Origin: CAYYHA01 sp964471535
GTDB taxonomy: Bacteria; Myxococcota; Myxococcia; SLRQ01
Reading direction: 5' to 3'
Assembly (NCBI GenBank): GCA_964471535.1
Contig: CAYYHA010000010.1
Span: forward strand, 1-42,105
Length of the DNA: 42,105 bases
Part shown: piece by piece, positions 32,165 to 40,551 of the stretch
Layout: every line of letters begins with the position of its first letter
Numbering within the stretch: the stretch's first letter is position 1
The notes under the pieces: model-generated
Database searches by the model: none
Told to the model about the DNA's origin: nothing
The model's input: only the letters and a program-made list of their open reading frames with translations
Program-made: the position numbers and the translations under genes

Positions 32165-32181
32165 GCCTCGGGCGGCGAGGC
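32165..32181. terminator. Hairpin between the convergent permease and orn genes
   Basis: GCCTCG and CGAGGC make a perfect 6-bp stem around GGCGG, 15 bases after the permease stop and 69 bases beyond the orn stop. It could act on either strand; no T-tract is present. Confidence 0.35.
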
Positions 32182-32249
32182 CCCCGGCGCATGCGCCACC
32201 ACCGGAGCGCTCCCAAGCCGCCTCGCGCCGGGCACCGGGAAGGCGCCCG

Positions 32250-32819
32250 TCAGTCCACGGCGTCCACCACCTTGAAGATGGCCTGCCGGTAGTAGCGCAG
32301 CTCCTCGATGGACTGCTGAATGTCCGCGAGCGCCGTGTGGCGCCCGTCGTCCGGCTTGGTGTAGGTGACCCCGTACCAGCGCTGGGCGAGCTCCTTCACC
32401 GTGGAGACGTCCACGATGCGGTAGTGGAGGTAGCCGTCGAGCTGGGGCATGTAGCGGGCAAGGAAGCGGCGGTCCTGTCCCACCGAGTTGCCCGCCAGCC
32501 GAGCCTTCCGGTAGGCGGCATGTTCCGTGAGCAGGCCCATGGCCTGGCGCTCGGCGTCGGCGACGGTGGCCTCGCTCTCGCGGATGGCGTCGAGGAGGCC
32601 CGATCGCTGGTGCATCTGCCGCACGTAGGGCTCCATCCGCTCGAGCACCGAGTCCGGCTGCCAGATGGTCACCTCCAAGGGATCACCGATGGGCTCGAGA
32701 TCCCAATCGGTGAGGACCAGCGCGAGCTGCACGATGACGTCCCGCTCCGGATCGAGCCCGGTCATCTCCAGGTCGATCCACGCCAGCACCTCGTCCTGCC
32801 GCGCCACCTGCCCACTCAT
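32250..32819 (-). CDS. orn: Oligoribonuclease
   Basis: A 189-residue 3'-5' exoribonuclease of the DEDDh family, the usual length for Orn. Motif I is WIDLEMTGLDPERD (Asp16, Glu18); GNSVGQDRRFLARYM carries the second Asp; and GRHTALADIQQSIEELRYYR holds the catalytic His and last Asp. Orn degrades two-base RNA fragments, including the pGpG made from cyclic di-GMP, which matters in a genome with PilZ and GGDEF-like proteins. The ATG at 32819 precedes MSGQVARQDE. The near-match TAGGGC lies seven bases upstream on the minus strand, within a 56-base divergent region. Confidence 0.96.
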   Translation of the reverse strand: MSGQVARQDEVLAWIDLEMTGLDPERDVIVQLALVLTDWDLEPIGDPLEVTIWQPDSVLERMEPYVRQMHQRSGLLDAIRESEATVADAERQAMGLLTEHAAYRKARLAGNSVGQDRRFLARYMPQLDGYLHYRIVDVSTVKELAQRWYGVTYTKPDDGRHTALADIQQSIEELRYYRQAIFKVVDAVD

Positions 32820-32862
32820 AGCGGCAGCCCTACAGGTGGGCAAGTCCGGCCGAGTCTTCTGC

Positions 32863-32868
32863 TATGGT
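32863..32868 (+). promoter_or_regulatory. -10 element of the second ABC-2 operon
   Basis: TGC then TATGGT, followed by 7 bases to a GTG at 32876. The in-frame ATG at 32864 lies inside this hexamer, which favours 32876 as the start. The sequence tTCTGCTATGGT closely parallels tttTGCTACAGT before the gene at 28059. Confidence 0.5.
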
Positions 32869-32875
32869 CGCGCCG

Positions 32876-33781
32876 GTGAAGGCGATCGAGGTTCGAGGCG
32901 TGTGCAAGACCTTCCGCGGCCTCTTCGGTCGCCCGGGGAAGGAGGCCCTGCGTGGGGTCGATCTCGAGGTCAGTGCGGGCACCGCCTTCGGCCTCATCGG
33001 CCTCAACGGCGCGGGCAAGACGACCTTCATCAAGATCCTCCTCGCCATCGTCCACCCCGATGGCGGCGAGGTGGAGGTCCTTTCGGGGAGCCCGCAGGAT
33101 CTCAGCGTGCGCCGCCGCATCGGCTATCTGCCCGAGCGGCTGCACCTTCCCGGCGCCTGGACGCCGCGGCACTTCCTCCGGTCGGTGGCGCGCATGAAGG
33201 GGATCCGCCACGCCCACGACGAGGTGGAGCGGCAGCTTGGGCGGGTGGGCATGCGGGCGGAGGGCAGCCGGCGCATGAAGGGCTTCTCGAAGGGGATGCG
33301 ACAGCGCGTCGGGCTCGCCGCGGCGCTCTTGGGCGAGCCCGACCTCCTCGTCCTCGACGAGCCCACCGATGGGGTCGACCCCCTCGGGCGCGTCGAGGTG
33401 CGGCGGCTCCTCGCCGAGGAGCGCGCGCGCGGTGCGACGCTCTTTCTCAACTCCCACCTCCTCGCCGAGACCGAGCGCATCTGCGATCACATTGGCATCC
33501 TCTCCGCCGGGCGACTCGTCTGCACGGGGCCGCTCGAGGCGCTCGCGGGGCGGGGCGACCGGTATCGCCTGCGCTTCGCGCCTGGCTACGACCCGGAGCG
33601 GCTCTGCGGCCTCGGCTTCGAGAACGGGGATGAATCCGATGTGTGGCGCATCACCGCCACCCGCCCGGAGGAGGTCTCCGAGGCCGTGGTGAAAGCCCGT
33701 CAGGCCGGGGCACACGTTGTCGAGGTCGGCCCGGACACGCGGGATCTGGAGAGCATCCTCGCGGAGGTGGTGGAGCGGTGA
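32876..33781 (+). CDS. ABC-2-type exporter ATP-binding protein
   Basis: A 301-residue ATPase with Walker A GLNGAGKTT (42-50), signature FSKGMRQRVGLAAALLG, Walker B LLVLDEPTDGVDPLG and H-loop LNSH. The C-terminal 80 residues form an extra regulatory domain (DRYRLRFAPGYDPERLCG and EVVVKARQ-like pattern) common in NosF/CcmA-like exporters. GTG 32876 (MKAIEVRGVC) is preferred to the ATG at 32864. The stop overlaps the permease start (GTGA), showing translational coupling. The Gly-Leu-Asn variant of Walker A is tolerated in this group. Confidence 0.9.
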   Translation: MKAIEVRGVCKTFRGLFGRPGKEALRGVDLEVSAGTAFGLIGLNGAGKTTFIKILLAIVHPDGGEVEVLSGSPQDLSVRRRIGYLPERLHLPGAWTPRHFLRSVARMKGIRHAHDEVERQLGRVGMRAEGSRRMKGFSKGMRQRVGLAAALLGEPDLLVLDEPTDGVDPLGRVEVRRLLAEERARGATLFLNSHLLAETERICDHIGILSAGRLVCTGPLEALAGRGDRYRLRFAPGYDPERLCGLGFENGDESDVWRITATRPEEVSEAVVKARQAGAHVVEVGPDTRDLESILAEVVER

Positions 33782-34614
33782 GGCGCGTCTTCACGGTGGC
33801 CGGCGACCTCCTGCGCGAGGCGGCGGCGCGCAAGTGGTTCCTGGCGCTGGGGCTGGGCTTGAGCGCCGTCCTGCTCACCCTCGCCCTGGCGCTGCGCCTC
33901 GAAGTGGTCGACGGTGCACTGGCCGCCTCCCGCCTCTTCGGGGCGCTCCTCGACGACCGGATCCAGAGTGCCGAGGTGGCGCTGCGGCCTGTCTATCTTG
34001 CGGCCACCTACCTCGTCTTCTATGGCGGTGCCGTCTTCGGCATCCTCGCCTGCGCCGACTTCGGGCCCAGCCTCCTCGCCGAGGGGCGGATCGAGCACCT
34101 GCTCTCGCTGCCGCTGCGGCGCTGGGAGCTGCTGCTGGGCACCTTTCTGGGGGTGCTCGTCCTGGGCCTCGTCTGCGCCCTCTACGCCTCCGGTGGGCTC
34201 ACGGTGATCCTGGGGGTGAAGACGGGGGTGTGGTCGCTGCGCCCCCTGATCGCTGCGGCGCTGGCGGTGGCCGCGTTCACCGCCCTCTACGCCGTGATGC
34301 TCACCACCGCCGTTTTCGTGCGCAGCGCCGCGCTCTCCGCCTTCGCCGGCGGCATCACCTTCGTCCTCGGCATCGTGGCCGGCTACCGCGCCAATCTGGC
34401 CCGCCTCTTCGAGGTGGGCCTCGCCCGCGACCTCTTCGAGGGGGTGACCTTCTTGCTCCCGCGCCTCTCGACGCTCGCCGATCTCGCAGCCGGGATCGCG
34501 GGGGGGAAGGCGGTGCCCGGCTGGGAGCTGTTGCGAGTGACCCTGGGCGTGGTGCTCTTCGGCGCTTCCGTGTGGCTGGTGGGGGTGTGGAAGTTCACGG
34601 GAAAGGACTACTGA
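33778..34614 (+). CDS. ABC-2-type exporter permease (NosY-like size)
   Basis: A 278-residue protein with six hydrophobic segments (about 18-40, 70-95, 115-140, 150-175, 180-200 and 248-270). A basic cytoplasmic opening and the loop RIEHLLSLPLRRWELLLGTF, between the second and third helices, are the mark of NosY/GldF-type ABC-2 permeases. The GTG start overlaps the ATPase stop by three bases of TGA. Together with the ATPase it forms a half-size exporter, probably as a dimer. The gene downstream may be the third part of the machine. Confidence 0.87.
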   Translation: MRRVFTVAGDLLREAAARKWFLALGLGLSAVLLTLALALRLEVVDGALAASRLFGALLDDRIQSAEVALRPVYLAATYLVFYGGAVFGILACADFGPSLLAEGRIEHLLSLPLRRWELLLGTFLGVLVLGLVCALYASGGLTVILGVKTGVWSLRPLIAAALAVAAFTALYAVMLTTAVFVRSAALSAFAGGITFVLGIVAGYRANLARLFEVGLARDLFEGVTFLLPRLSTLADLAAGIAGGKAVPGWELLRVTLGVVLFGASVWLVGVWKFTGKDY

Positions 34615-34701
34615 TGCGAGCCGGCCGCGCGCGCGCCGTTGCGAGGTCTGGGTGGCCCTGCACGGAGCGCTTCGCGGCGCAGCCCCGAGGAGGACCCCGT
34701 C

Positions 34702-35930
34702 ATGCCTGATTCGTCCCGCACCTCGCCCTCACGCCTCGGGCCGCCGGCGCGGCGCCGGGGACGGATCGGGTGGCTCCTCGGCGCCGCGGCGCTGCTGCTG
34801 CTTGCCGCGGTGCTCATGTCCACCCCGCGCGACGAGGTGCCGCGGACCCCAGAGGCCCCCGCGGTGCGGATTCCCATGGGGCGGGATCCGGCGGAGTCCG
34901 ACCGAGCCAAGGCGCGCCTTCGGCCCTTGCCTCCGCCCCCCGCGCCGCCCGGCGCGCCCGAAGAGCCCGTCCCCGAAGCGCGGGATCCACGGCTCTCGGC
35001 GCTCGCCGCCCCGCCGCTGCCAAATGCTTCGCACCCTCTGCCCCCGCCCGCCGGACCGTCGTCTTCGAGGCAAACGCGGTGCGCCATTCGGCGTTTGGCG
35101 AGCTCTTGCTGCGCTGCCTGGGCGAGGCGGAGGACAGCCCCCTCGAGGAGATGAAACGGGAACTCGGCCTCGACCCCACCGAGGACATCGATCGCATCGC
35201 CGTACAGGACGACGTTCTCCTCGTCAGTGGCTTCTTCGAGGGCGTCGATTTCGATCGCCTCCTCGAAGACCGCGGCCGGGCCCCCTACGGTGATGCGGCG
35301 GTCATCTATGCGCCGCGGCCCGGCGGAGGATCGGAGGGCTCGGAGGCGATCGGAATCTGGGACGATTCGCTGGTGGTCGTGGGCCCAAGCGAGGAGGCGG
35401 TGCGCGCCGCCATCGATCGCATCGAGGGACGCGCGCCCCTCGAACCGGGGGCGCTCGACGTCTTCGACGCCTACGGCGAGGTCTACGGGCGCCTCGGTCC
35501 GACGCTGCTCGCACGGATCGCGGCGGGCTTCGATCCGACGCTCGAAGCGCGCATCAACGAGATCGTGGAGGCGATGGAGCTGCACGTGGATGCCCAGCGG
35601 GACATCGGCATGCGCCTTTCGGTGCGCGGCCGGCGGCCGGAGGAGATGGAGCAGCTCGCCCGCGCCCTCGGCGGGGCGCTCGCGGCGGCGCGCCTTGCTG
35701 CCCAGGAGTCGGGCGACGAGGATCTCGCTCGCCTCCTCGACTATGCCGAGATCGACCCGGCGGGCGCCTACTTCGATCTCAGGCTGGCAGTCCCCTTCGA
35801 GTTCATCGAGGAGAAGCTCGGCGACTGCCGGTGGGTGCGGCGCCGGTCAGCGACGCCGTCCGAGGAGGGGCACGATGCGCCCGCGGATGCGGCGCCCGCG
35901 GATCCAGAGGAGGGCGCAGGTGACGGGTAG
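34702..35930 (+). CDS. Membrane-anchored periplasmic protein with apparent frameshift
   Basis: The gene starts at the ATG of GAGGAGGACCCCGTCATG, which has an excellent ribosome site. The first part encodes a basic start, one membrane helix (about 22-40, IGWLLGAAALLLLAAVLMS) and a Pro-rich linker. At about 35005-35060 coding style leaves this frame and continues one base out of register (TVVFEANAVRHSAFGELLL...). It runs through a periplasmic domain of about 290 residues (GLDPTEDIDRIAVQDDVLL, GIWDDSLVVVGPSEEAVRAA). One missing base in the C-run at 35041-35045 would join the frames. Sequencing error, true mutation or programmed slippage are all possible. A GTG at 35079 could start the second part alone. 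The C-terminus overlaps the convergent phosphodiesterase gene by 84 bases. No family is recognised. Confidence 0.6.
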
Positions 35931-36338
35931 CGAGAAGCGACGGGGACCGGCGCTGCCCGGGTTGAGATGGAGCCGCCCCCTGCGGCGTACGTACTCGGGC
36001 TGGTGGCTGTGTCCAAAGATCACCGCATCACAGTCGTCGAGCGGCGTCTCGAGGTCCTGCCGGCGATGAACGATGCGAAGTCGCGCCGCACCCACCTCGA
36101 GGTCGAGGAGGTCGGGCAGGGCCTGTGCCCACCGGTGGGGCAGGTCGACGTTGCCGCGCACCGCATAGACCGGCGCGATGGCCTCGAGCACTTCGAGCAC
36201 CTCTTGGCTCCCGATGTCCCCCGCATGGACGATGAGGTCGGCGCCTCGGAACGCCTGCGACAGTTCGGGGCGCACGAGCCCGTGGGTGTCGGAGACCACG
36301 CCCACTCGCCAGAGCGCCTCTGAGACGCCGCGACTCAT
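35847..36338 (-). CDS. YfcE/MJ0936-type metallophosphoesterase
   Basis: A 163-residue single-domain phosphodiesterase. The dinuclear metal motifs are complete: VVSDTHG (Asp17, His19), HAGDIG (Asp41), RGNVD (Asn63) and FGHSHQPEY, with LNPGSAGPRR close to the C-terminus. GNVD instead of GNHD is the mark of the small YfcE/MJ0936 group, which hydrolyses phosphodiesters in vitro. Its ATG overlaps the regulator's stop (ATGA), so it is the third gene of the kinase-regulator operon. A role in that signalling pathway, perhaps turning over a nucleotide signal, is inference. The 3' end overlaps the convergent gene by 84 bases. Confidence 0.93.
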   Translation of the reverse strand: MSRGVSEALWRVGVVSDTHGLVRPELSQAFRGADLIVHAGDIGSQEVLEVLEAIAPVYAVRGNVDLPHRWAQALPDLLDLEVGAARLRIVHRRQDLETPLDDCDAVIFGHSHQPEYVRRRGRLHLNPGSAGPRRFSLPVTCALLWIRGRRIRGRIVPLLGRRR

Positions 36339-37732
36339 GCCAGGCCGTAGCGGCTCATCTTCTTGAGGAGGCCCTGCCGCGAGAGGCCGAGCGCCTCGGC
36401 GGCCCGGGTTCGGTTCCCCTCGTGGGCGGCGAGCGCGGCCTCGATCTCCCGGCGCTCGAGCGCCTCGATCTTTTGGGCGAGACTTACCGCGCCCGGAGCG
36501 GCGGCGGGCTTGGTTTCCGCCTCGGCCCGCGCCTGCGTGAACGCGAAGTCCTCGGGCAGGACCTCGCGCCGCTCTCCCGCGAGGACGGTGGCGCGCTGCA
36601 TCTCGAAGCGAAGCTCCCGCAGGTTGCCCGGCCAGGCGTGGGTGAAGAGGGCCGCCTCCGCCGCGGGGGAGAGCACCTTCGGCCGGGCCCCGGGGGCCAG
36701 TGTGGCGGCGCGGTTCAGGAAGTGTCGCGCAAGGAGGGGCAGATCCTCGGGACGCTCCCGGAGGGGGGGCAGGCGCACCTCTGCTCCGCGGATGCGCCAG
36801 TAGAGATCCTCGCGGAAGGCGCCCTCGCGCTGAAGGGCCTCGAGGTCCCGGTTGGTGGCCGAGAGGATACGCACGTCCACCTGCAGCGGTCGGTCCCGCC
36901 CCACCGGCAGGATCTCCCCCGTCTCCAGGACACGCAGCAGCTTCACCTGCAGCGCCGGCGGCATGTCACCCACCTCGTCGAGGAAGAGGGTTCCTCCATC
37001 GGCCTCGACGAAGAGACCCTTCCGGCTCGTGTGGGCGCCGGTGAACGCCCCCTTCACGTGGCCGAAGAGCGTCGACTCGAGGAGGGACTCGGAGAGCGCG
37101 CCGCAGTTGATGGCGAGGAAGGGGCGTCCCGCCCGCCGGCTCTGTGCGTGCATGGCGCGGGCGAGGAGTTCCTTTCCGGTCCCGTTCTCGCCGGTGATGA
37201 GGACGGGCAGGTCGGTGCCGGCGAGCCGCTCGGCGAAGCGCAGCGCCTCCCGGAAGCTCGGCGAGTCGCCCACCAGCGTCGCCTCCGCGTGCTCCTGGGC
37301 CAGGGAGCGCTGCAGGCTCTCCACCTGCCGTTCGAGGCGCCACCGCTCGAGGGCGCGTTGCGCCACGATCAGGAGCACGTCCGGATCGACCGGCTTGGTC
37401 AAGAAGTCGTAGGCGCCGAGCCGCACCGCCTCCACCATGAAGTGCCGGTCGCCGGCCCCCGAGGCGACGATCACCTTCGTCTCGGGGTGTGTCGTGGTGA
37501 GGCGCCGCAGGAGGGCGAGACCTGCCTCCACCGTTCCCTCGGGCGGGAGCATCAGGTCGAGGAGGATCACCGGGTAGGTGCCCTCGGCGAGCCGTCGCTC
37601 GGCGGACGGGCGGTCGTCGGCTTCCTCCACCGCATAGCCCGCATCCTCGAGGAGCCCGCGGTACAAGGTCCGGAAGGCATGGTCGTCCTCCACGAGGAGG
37701 AGGGGCGCCCGTTGTGGCTCGTGTTCGCTCAT
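36335..37732 (-). CDS. NtrC-family sigma-54-dependent response regulator
   Basis: A 465-residue regulator. The receiver domain (10-125) has ED acidic residues and Asp59 in VILLDLMLPPEG, with FLTKPVD. The central AAA+ domain (about 150-380) has Walker A GENGTGKE, the sigma-54 contact loop GAFTGA, Walker B GGTLFLDEVGD and WPGNLRELR. The C-terminus is a Fis-type helix-turn-helix (NRTRAAEALGLSRQGLLKK). It should activate sigma-54 promoters when phosphorylated. It is translationally coupled to the upstream kinase (ATGA at 37729-37732) and to the downstream phosphodiesterase. No sigma-54 promoter was recognised nearby, so targets probably lie elsewhere. Confidence 0.96.
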   Translation of the reverse strand: MSEHEPQRAPLLLVEDDHAFRTLYRGLLEDAGYAVEEADDRPSAERRLAEGTYPVILLDLMLPPEGTVEAGLALLRRLTTTHPETKVIVASGAGDRHFMVEAVRLGAYDFLTKPVDPDVLLIVAQRALERWRLERQVESLQRSLAQEHAEATLVGDSPSFREALRFAERLAGTDLPVLITGENGTGKELLARAMHAQSRRAGRPFLAINCGALSESLLESTLFGHVKGAFTGAHTSRKGLFVEADGGTLFLDEVGDMPPALQVKLLRVLETGEILPVGRDRPLQVDVRILSATNRDLEALQREGAFREDLYWRIRGAEVRLPPLRERPEDLPLLARHFLNRAATLAPGARPKVLSPAAEAALFTHAWPGNLRELRFEMQRATVLAGERREVLPEDFAFTQARAEAETKPAAAPGAVSLAQKIEALERREIEAALAAHEGNRTRAAEALGLSRQGLLKKMSRYGLA

Positions 37733-39342
37733 GCGGCTCCCGCGGCGGCCGCCAGGATCTGCTGGCGAAGGGGCAGGACGAGGTCGAAACGTGCGCCCCC
37801 AAGTGTCTCACTTCTCGAGGCGCGGATCTCGCCGCCGTGGCGCTCGACGATGCGCCGGGCGATGGCGAGGCCCAGGCCCGTGCCCGGCCGCGGACCCTCA
37901 CGCTTGCGGCCGGTGACGAAGGGCTCGAAGATGCGGCCGCGGATGGGCTCGGGAATGCCCGGGCCGCTGTCCTCGACCCGGATCTCCATGTGCTCCCCGC
38001 GGGCGCCGGCGTGCACCCTCACTCGGCGCACCTCGCATTCGCGAAGCGCGAGCAGGGCATTCTCGAAGAGCACCACGAAGGTCTGCAGCAGCTGCGCCTG
38101 GTCTGCCTCGATGCAGGGCTGCTCCGGTGCATCGCATTCGAAGTCGACCGGGTCCGGTGCGGCCTGGCCCAGCCCCTGCCGGGCGGTGGACCAGGCCAGC
38201 GCGATCGTCGCGTCCAGGCGCACCTCGCGCAGTTCGAGCGCCGCCGGCCGCCCGTAGCGCAGGAGATCCTCCACGAAGCGCTCCGCCCGGCGGATCTGCT
38301 CGCGCATTTGGGCCAGGGTCTCGGGGTCGGCCCCCTGGCGCGCGAGACGCGAGAGGTGGATCTGCAGGACGCCCAGCGGATTGCGGACCTCGTGGGCGAC
38401 CGCGCTGGTCAGCGCGCCGATCTCCGCGAGGCGCTCGGCGTGGTCGGCGCGGCGCTCCTGCTGCACGAGCTCGCGGGCCAGGTCCACCGCCCCGGCGCGT
38501 GACGGGATGAGGGTCCGCCCGATGCGCTCCTGCAGGCGCTGCCGCAGCGGCTCGAAGGCCAGCGCCGCCATCGCCAGGAGAAAGAAGGTCGACAGACCGT
38601 ACTCGACGGTCACCGGCTCGCCACTGTGCTGCATCAGCGCGAGCACCCCGAAGAGGAAGCCTGCCGAGAGCAATGCGGCGATCGCCGAGTAGAGCATGCT
38701 GCGATCGAGAAGGCGCCGCTCGGCGGCCGGCTGCTGATCGCGCACCACGTAGGCGAGGATGAAGAGGGAGGCGAGCACGAGGTAGAGCCCGATGGGGGAG
38801 AGCACGCCGTGGGCAAGGAGCAGCGCGTTGGACCAGGCGCCCAGGTAGCTCACCGCGCCCGCGGCGCCCAGGCTGAGCAGCTGTCGCCGCCGCGGCGCTT
38901 CGGCGCGGCGCCACTCGCGCTGCAGGCGCCAGAGGGGGACGGTCGCGGCGACCACCGCGAGGGCGATCGAATGCCAGAAGAAGGGGCCGGCAGTGAGCGA
39001 GAGGGGATCGTAGAGGAGCCCCGGCCGGACCGCGGCGAAGAGGAAGAGGAACCAGGCGACGGCGTAGGCCGCCCAGACGAGGCCGTAGCGCCGCGCCCGC
39101 ACGAAGTCGTAGGCGGCGTGGAGGAAGGCGGCGGCGACGAAGGTGCCCGAGGCGACCAGCCGCTGCCCCAGCTCCGCCGTCTGCGGGAGGAAGGCCAAGA
39201 GCAGCGTGCCCACCCAGAAGGCGATGGAGAGGGTGTAGACGACCAGGCCACGTGCGCCCGAGCCGTGGAGCAGCGCCGTGAAGAAGAGGAGGAGCGAGAC
39301 GGCGAGGAGGGGGAGCAGGCTGTAGAGGTAGAGCGCTGCCAT
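37729..39342 (-). CDS. NtrB-like histidine kinase with multi-helix membrane sensor
   Basis: A 537-residue kinase. The first 260 residues contain about eight membrane helices (first at 5-26, last about 246-264), a 7TM-receptor-like sensor without a large soluble domain. Residues 295-370 are the HisKA domain (LTSAVAHEVRNPLG, His317) and 400-525 the ATPase domain (FENALLAL, EDSGPGIPEP, GTGLGLAIARRIVERHGG). It phosphorylates the adjoining NtrC-like regulator. The ATG at 39342 is chosen at the start of the membrane region. TAAGAA lies eight bases upstream, a near match to the other -10 hexamers. The signal is unknown; membrane-embedded ligands are plausible. Confidence 0.9.
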   Translation of the reverse strand: MAALYLYSLLPLLAVSLLLFFTALLHGSGARGLVVYTLSIAFWVGTLLLAFLPQTAELGQRLVASGTFVAAAFLHAAYDFVRARRYGLVWAAYAVAWFLFLFAAVRPGLLYDPLSLTAGPFFWHSIALAVVAATVPLWRLQREWRRAEAPRRRQLLSLGAAGAVSYLGAWSNALLLAHGVLSPIGLYLVLASLFILAYVVRDQQPAAERRLLDRSMLYSAIAALLSAGFLFGVLALMQHSGEPVTVEYGLSTFFLLAMAALAFEPLRQRLQERIGRTLIPSRAGAVDLARELVQQERRADHAERLAEIGALTSAVAHEVRNPLGVLQIHLSRLARQGADPETLAQMREQIRRAERFVEDLLRYGRPAALELREVRLDATIALAWSTARQGLGQAAPDPVDFECDAPEQPCIEADQAQLLQTFVVLFENALLALRECEVRRVRVHAGARGEHMEIRVEDSGPGIPEPIRGRIFEPFVTGRKREGPRPGTGLGLAIARRIVERHGGEIRASRSETLGGARFDLVLPLRQQILAAAAGAA

Positions 39343-39459
39343 CGGCCGTTTTCTTAGTTCAGGGAGGTGACGGCTGCACCCCGCCTGGGCGCGTGCCGCT
39401 GCCCTTCGTCGCTGTGCTGCGCCGCCTTGGGGCCAAAGAGCCGAAGGGGGCGCCTCCAC

Positions 39460-40545
39460 CTACGGCCGGTAGGCGATGCCGGCGCCCAGGAGGAAGGCAT
39501 CCGGCCGCAGCGCCGCGCCGGAGAGCCCCTGCGCGTCGGCGAGCAGGCGCTCGTAGTGGAGATCGGCGAAGAGGAGCAGGTGGCGGCCCAGCGCCAGCTC
39601 GGCACCCAGGCCGGCGCGGAGCCCGAAGAGGGGGCCTCCCAGCCCGGGCCGGTCCTCGCGCGCGGGGATGCCGGGGAAGAAGGCGCCTCCGGCCGAGGCG
39701 TAGACGGCGAGGCGGCCCGTCTGAAGCGGGTAGAGCCGCAGGGCGAGGCGGGCCCCGAGGGGGGCGCGCGCCAGGGGCTGCAGCAGGGCGGTGACCGCCA
39801 CGCCCAGGAGAGGGCCGGCGCGCAGCCGCCCGACGACGCCCGAGGCGAGGCCCCCGGTCAGCTCCACGTCGCCGCGCAGGCCGAGGGCGAGGTCCAGGGA
39901 AGGCGCAGCCTCCGAGGCAGCCGCCGCAGGGGGCGCCGGCGGCAGGGCGTCGCGGACCGCAGGATCGGCGTGGGCGAGCGACCAGACCAGGGCGGGCAGC
40001 ACGTCCAGGACCGGCTCGGCGGTCTGCGCCCCGGGCACCCGGCGGCCTACCCGCGCGACCACCGTCGCGCTCGAGGGGTCGAGGAGCGAGAGGTTGACCA
40101 CCAGGGAGGAGCCGATGCGCGCCACGTCGCCGGTCAGCGCCCGCTGGGCGCCCAGTGCGCCCCCGATCTCCGCCAGACAGCTCGAGTCCTCGGAGCAGCC
40201 GAGGAGCTGCCGCTGCGCCTCGAGGCCGAGCAGGGCTTGGATCTCGGAGGCTCCGATCACCTGGTACACGTCCAGCGCGGCCACCTGGCTCTGGGTGTAG
40301 CTGGAGATCGCGTCGACCAGATCGGTGTCGAGGCCGGCGGCCGGCGTGAGCCCCAGGAAGGCCAGCTTGGGTGCTCCGCCGGCAGCGGGTGCACGGTCCG
40401 CGCGCGCGTCCTCTGCTGCCGCGTCCGCTTCCGGGGCCTGGGCCGAGGCGAGTGAGGCGGGGGAGAGGAGCGCGAGGCCCACCAGCCACCCCGCCGTGCA
40501 CCGCGCGACTTGGGCCACCACCGTAAGCGCCATGCTGCCCTGCAT
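39460..40545 (-). CDS. TolB-like envelope protein with Cys-pair motif (paralogue 2)
   Basis: A 361-residue exported protein (signal at about 12-35). Residues 58-170 form a TolB/CsgG-like N-terminal module (PKLAFLGLTPAAGLDTDLV) with the block LLGLEAQRQLLGC (Cys117), SSCLAEIGGALG (Cys123). This block is nearly identical to the gene at 1554-2681, 37 kb away. Unlike that paralogue, the C-terminal 150 residues are strand-rich (SLDLALGLRGDVELTGGLAS to FLLGAGIAYRP) and look like a small outer-membrane beta-barrel of about eight strands. It should therefore sit at the outer membrane, with the module in the periplasm. The ATG at 40545 is preceded by TAGACT six bases away; a second ATG lies at 40533. 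Confidence 0.78.
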   Translation of the reverse strand: MQGSMALTVVAQVARCTAGWLVGLALLSPASLASAQAPEADAAAEDARADRAPAAGGAPKLAFLGLTPAAGLDTDLVDAISSYTQSQVAALDVYQVIGASEIQALLGLEAQRQLLGCSEDSSCLAEIGGALGAQRALTGDVARIGSSLVVNLSLLDPSSATVVARVGRRVPGAQTAEPVLDVLPALVWSLAHADPAVRDALPPAPPAAAASEAAPSLDLALGLRGDVELTGGLASGVVGRLRAGPLLGVAVTALLQPLARAPLGARLALRLYPLQTGRLAVYASAGGAFFPGIPAREDRPGLGGPLFGLRAGLGAELALGRHLLLFADLHYERLLADAQGLSGAALRPDAFLLGAGIAYRP

Positions 40546-40551
40546 GGCGGC

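Noticed and set aside
298..32181. G/C-rich hairpins as firm intrinsic terminators
   Set aside because: None has a T-tract, and short G/C stems are expected often at this base composition; they are listed only as weak candidates.
35079..35930. Separate gene starting at GTG 35079
   Set aside because: The codons just upstream in this frame already look coding (TVVFEANAV), so a single gene with a frameshift is the simpler reading, though not excluded.
36335..39342. PrsK/PrsR (PEP-CTERM) two-component identity
   Set aside because: The kinase has a multi-helix membrane sensor but no GAF domain, and no PEP-CTERM/exosortase genes are in the window.
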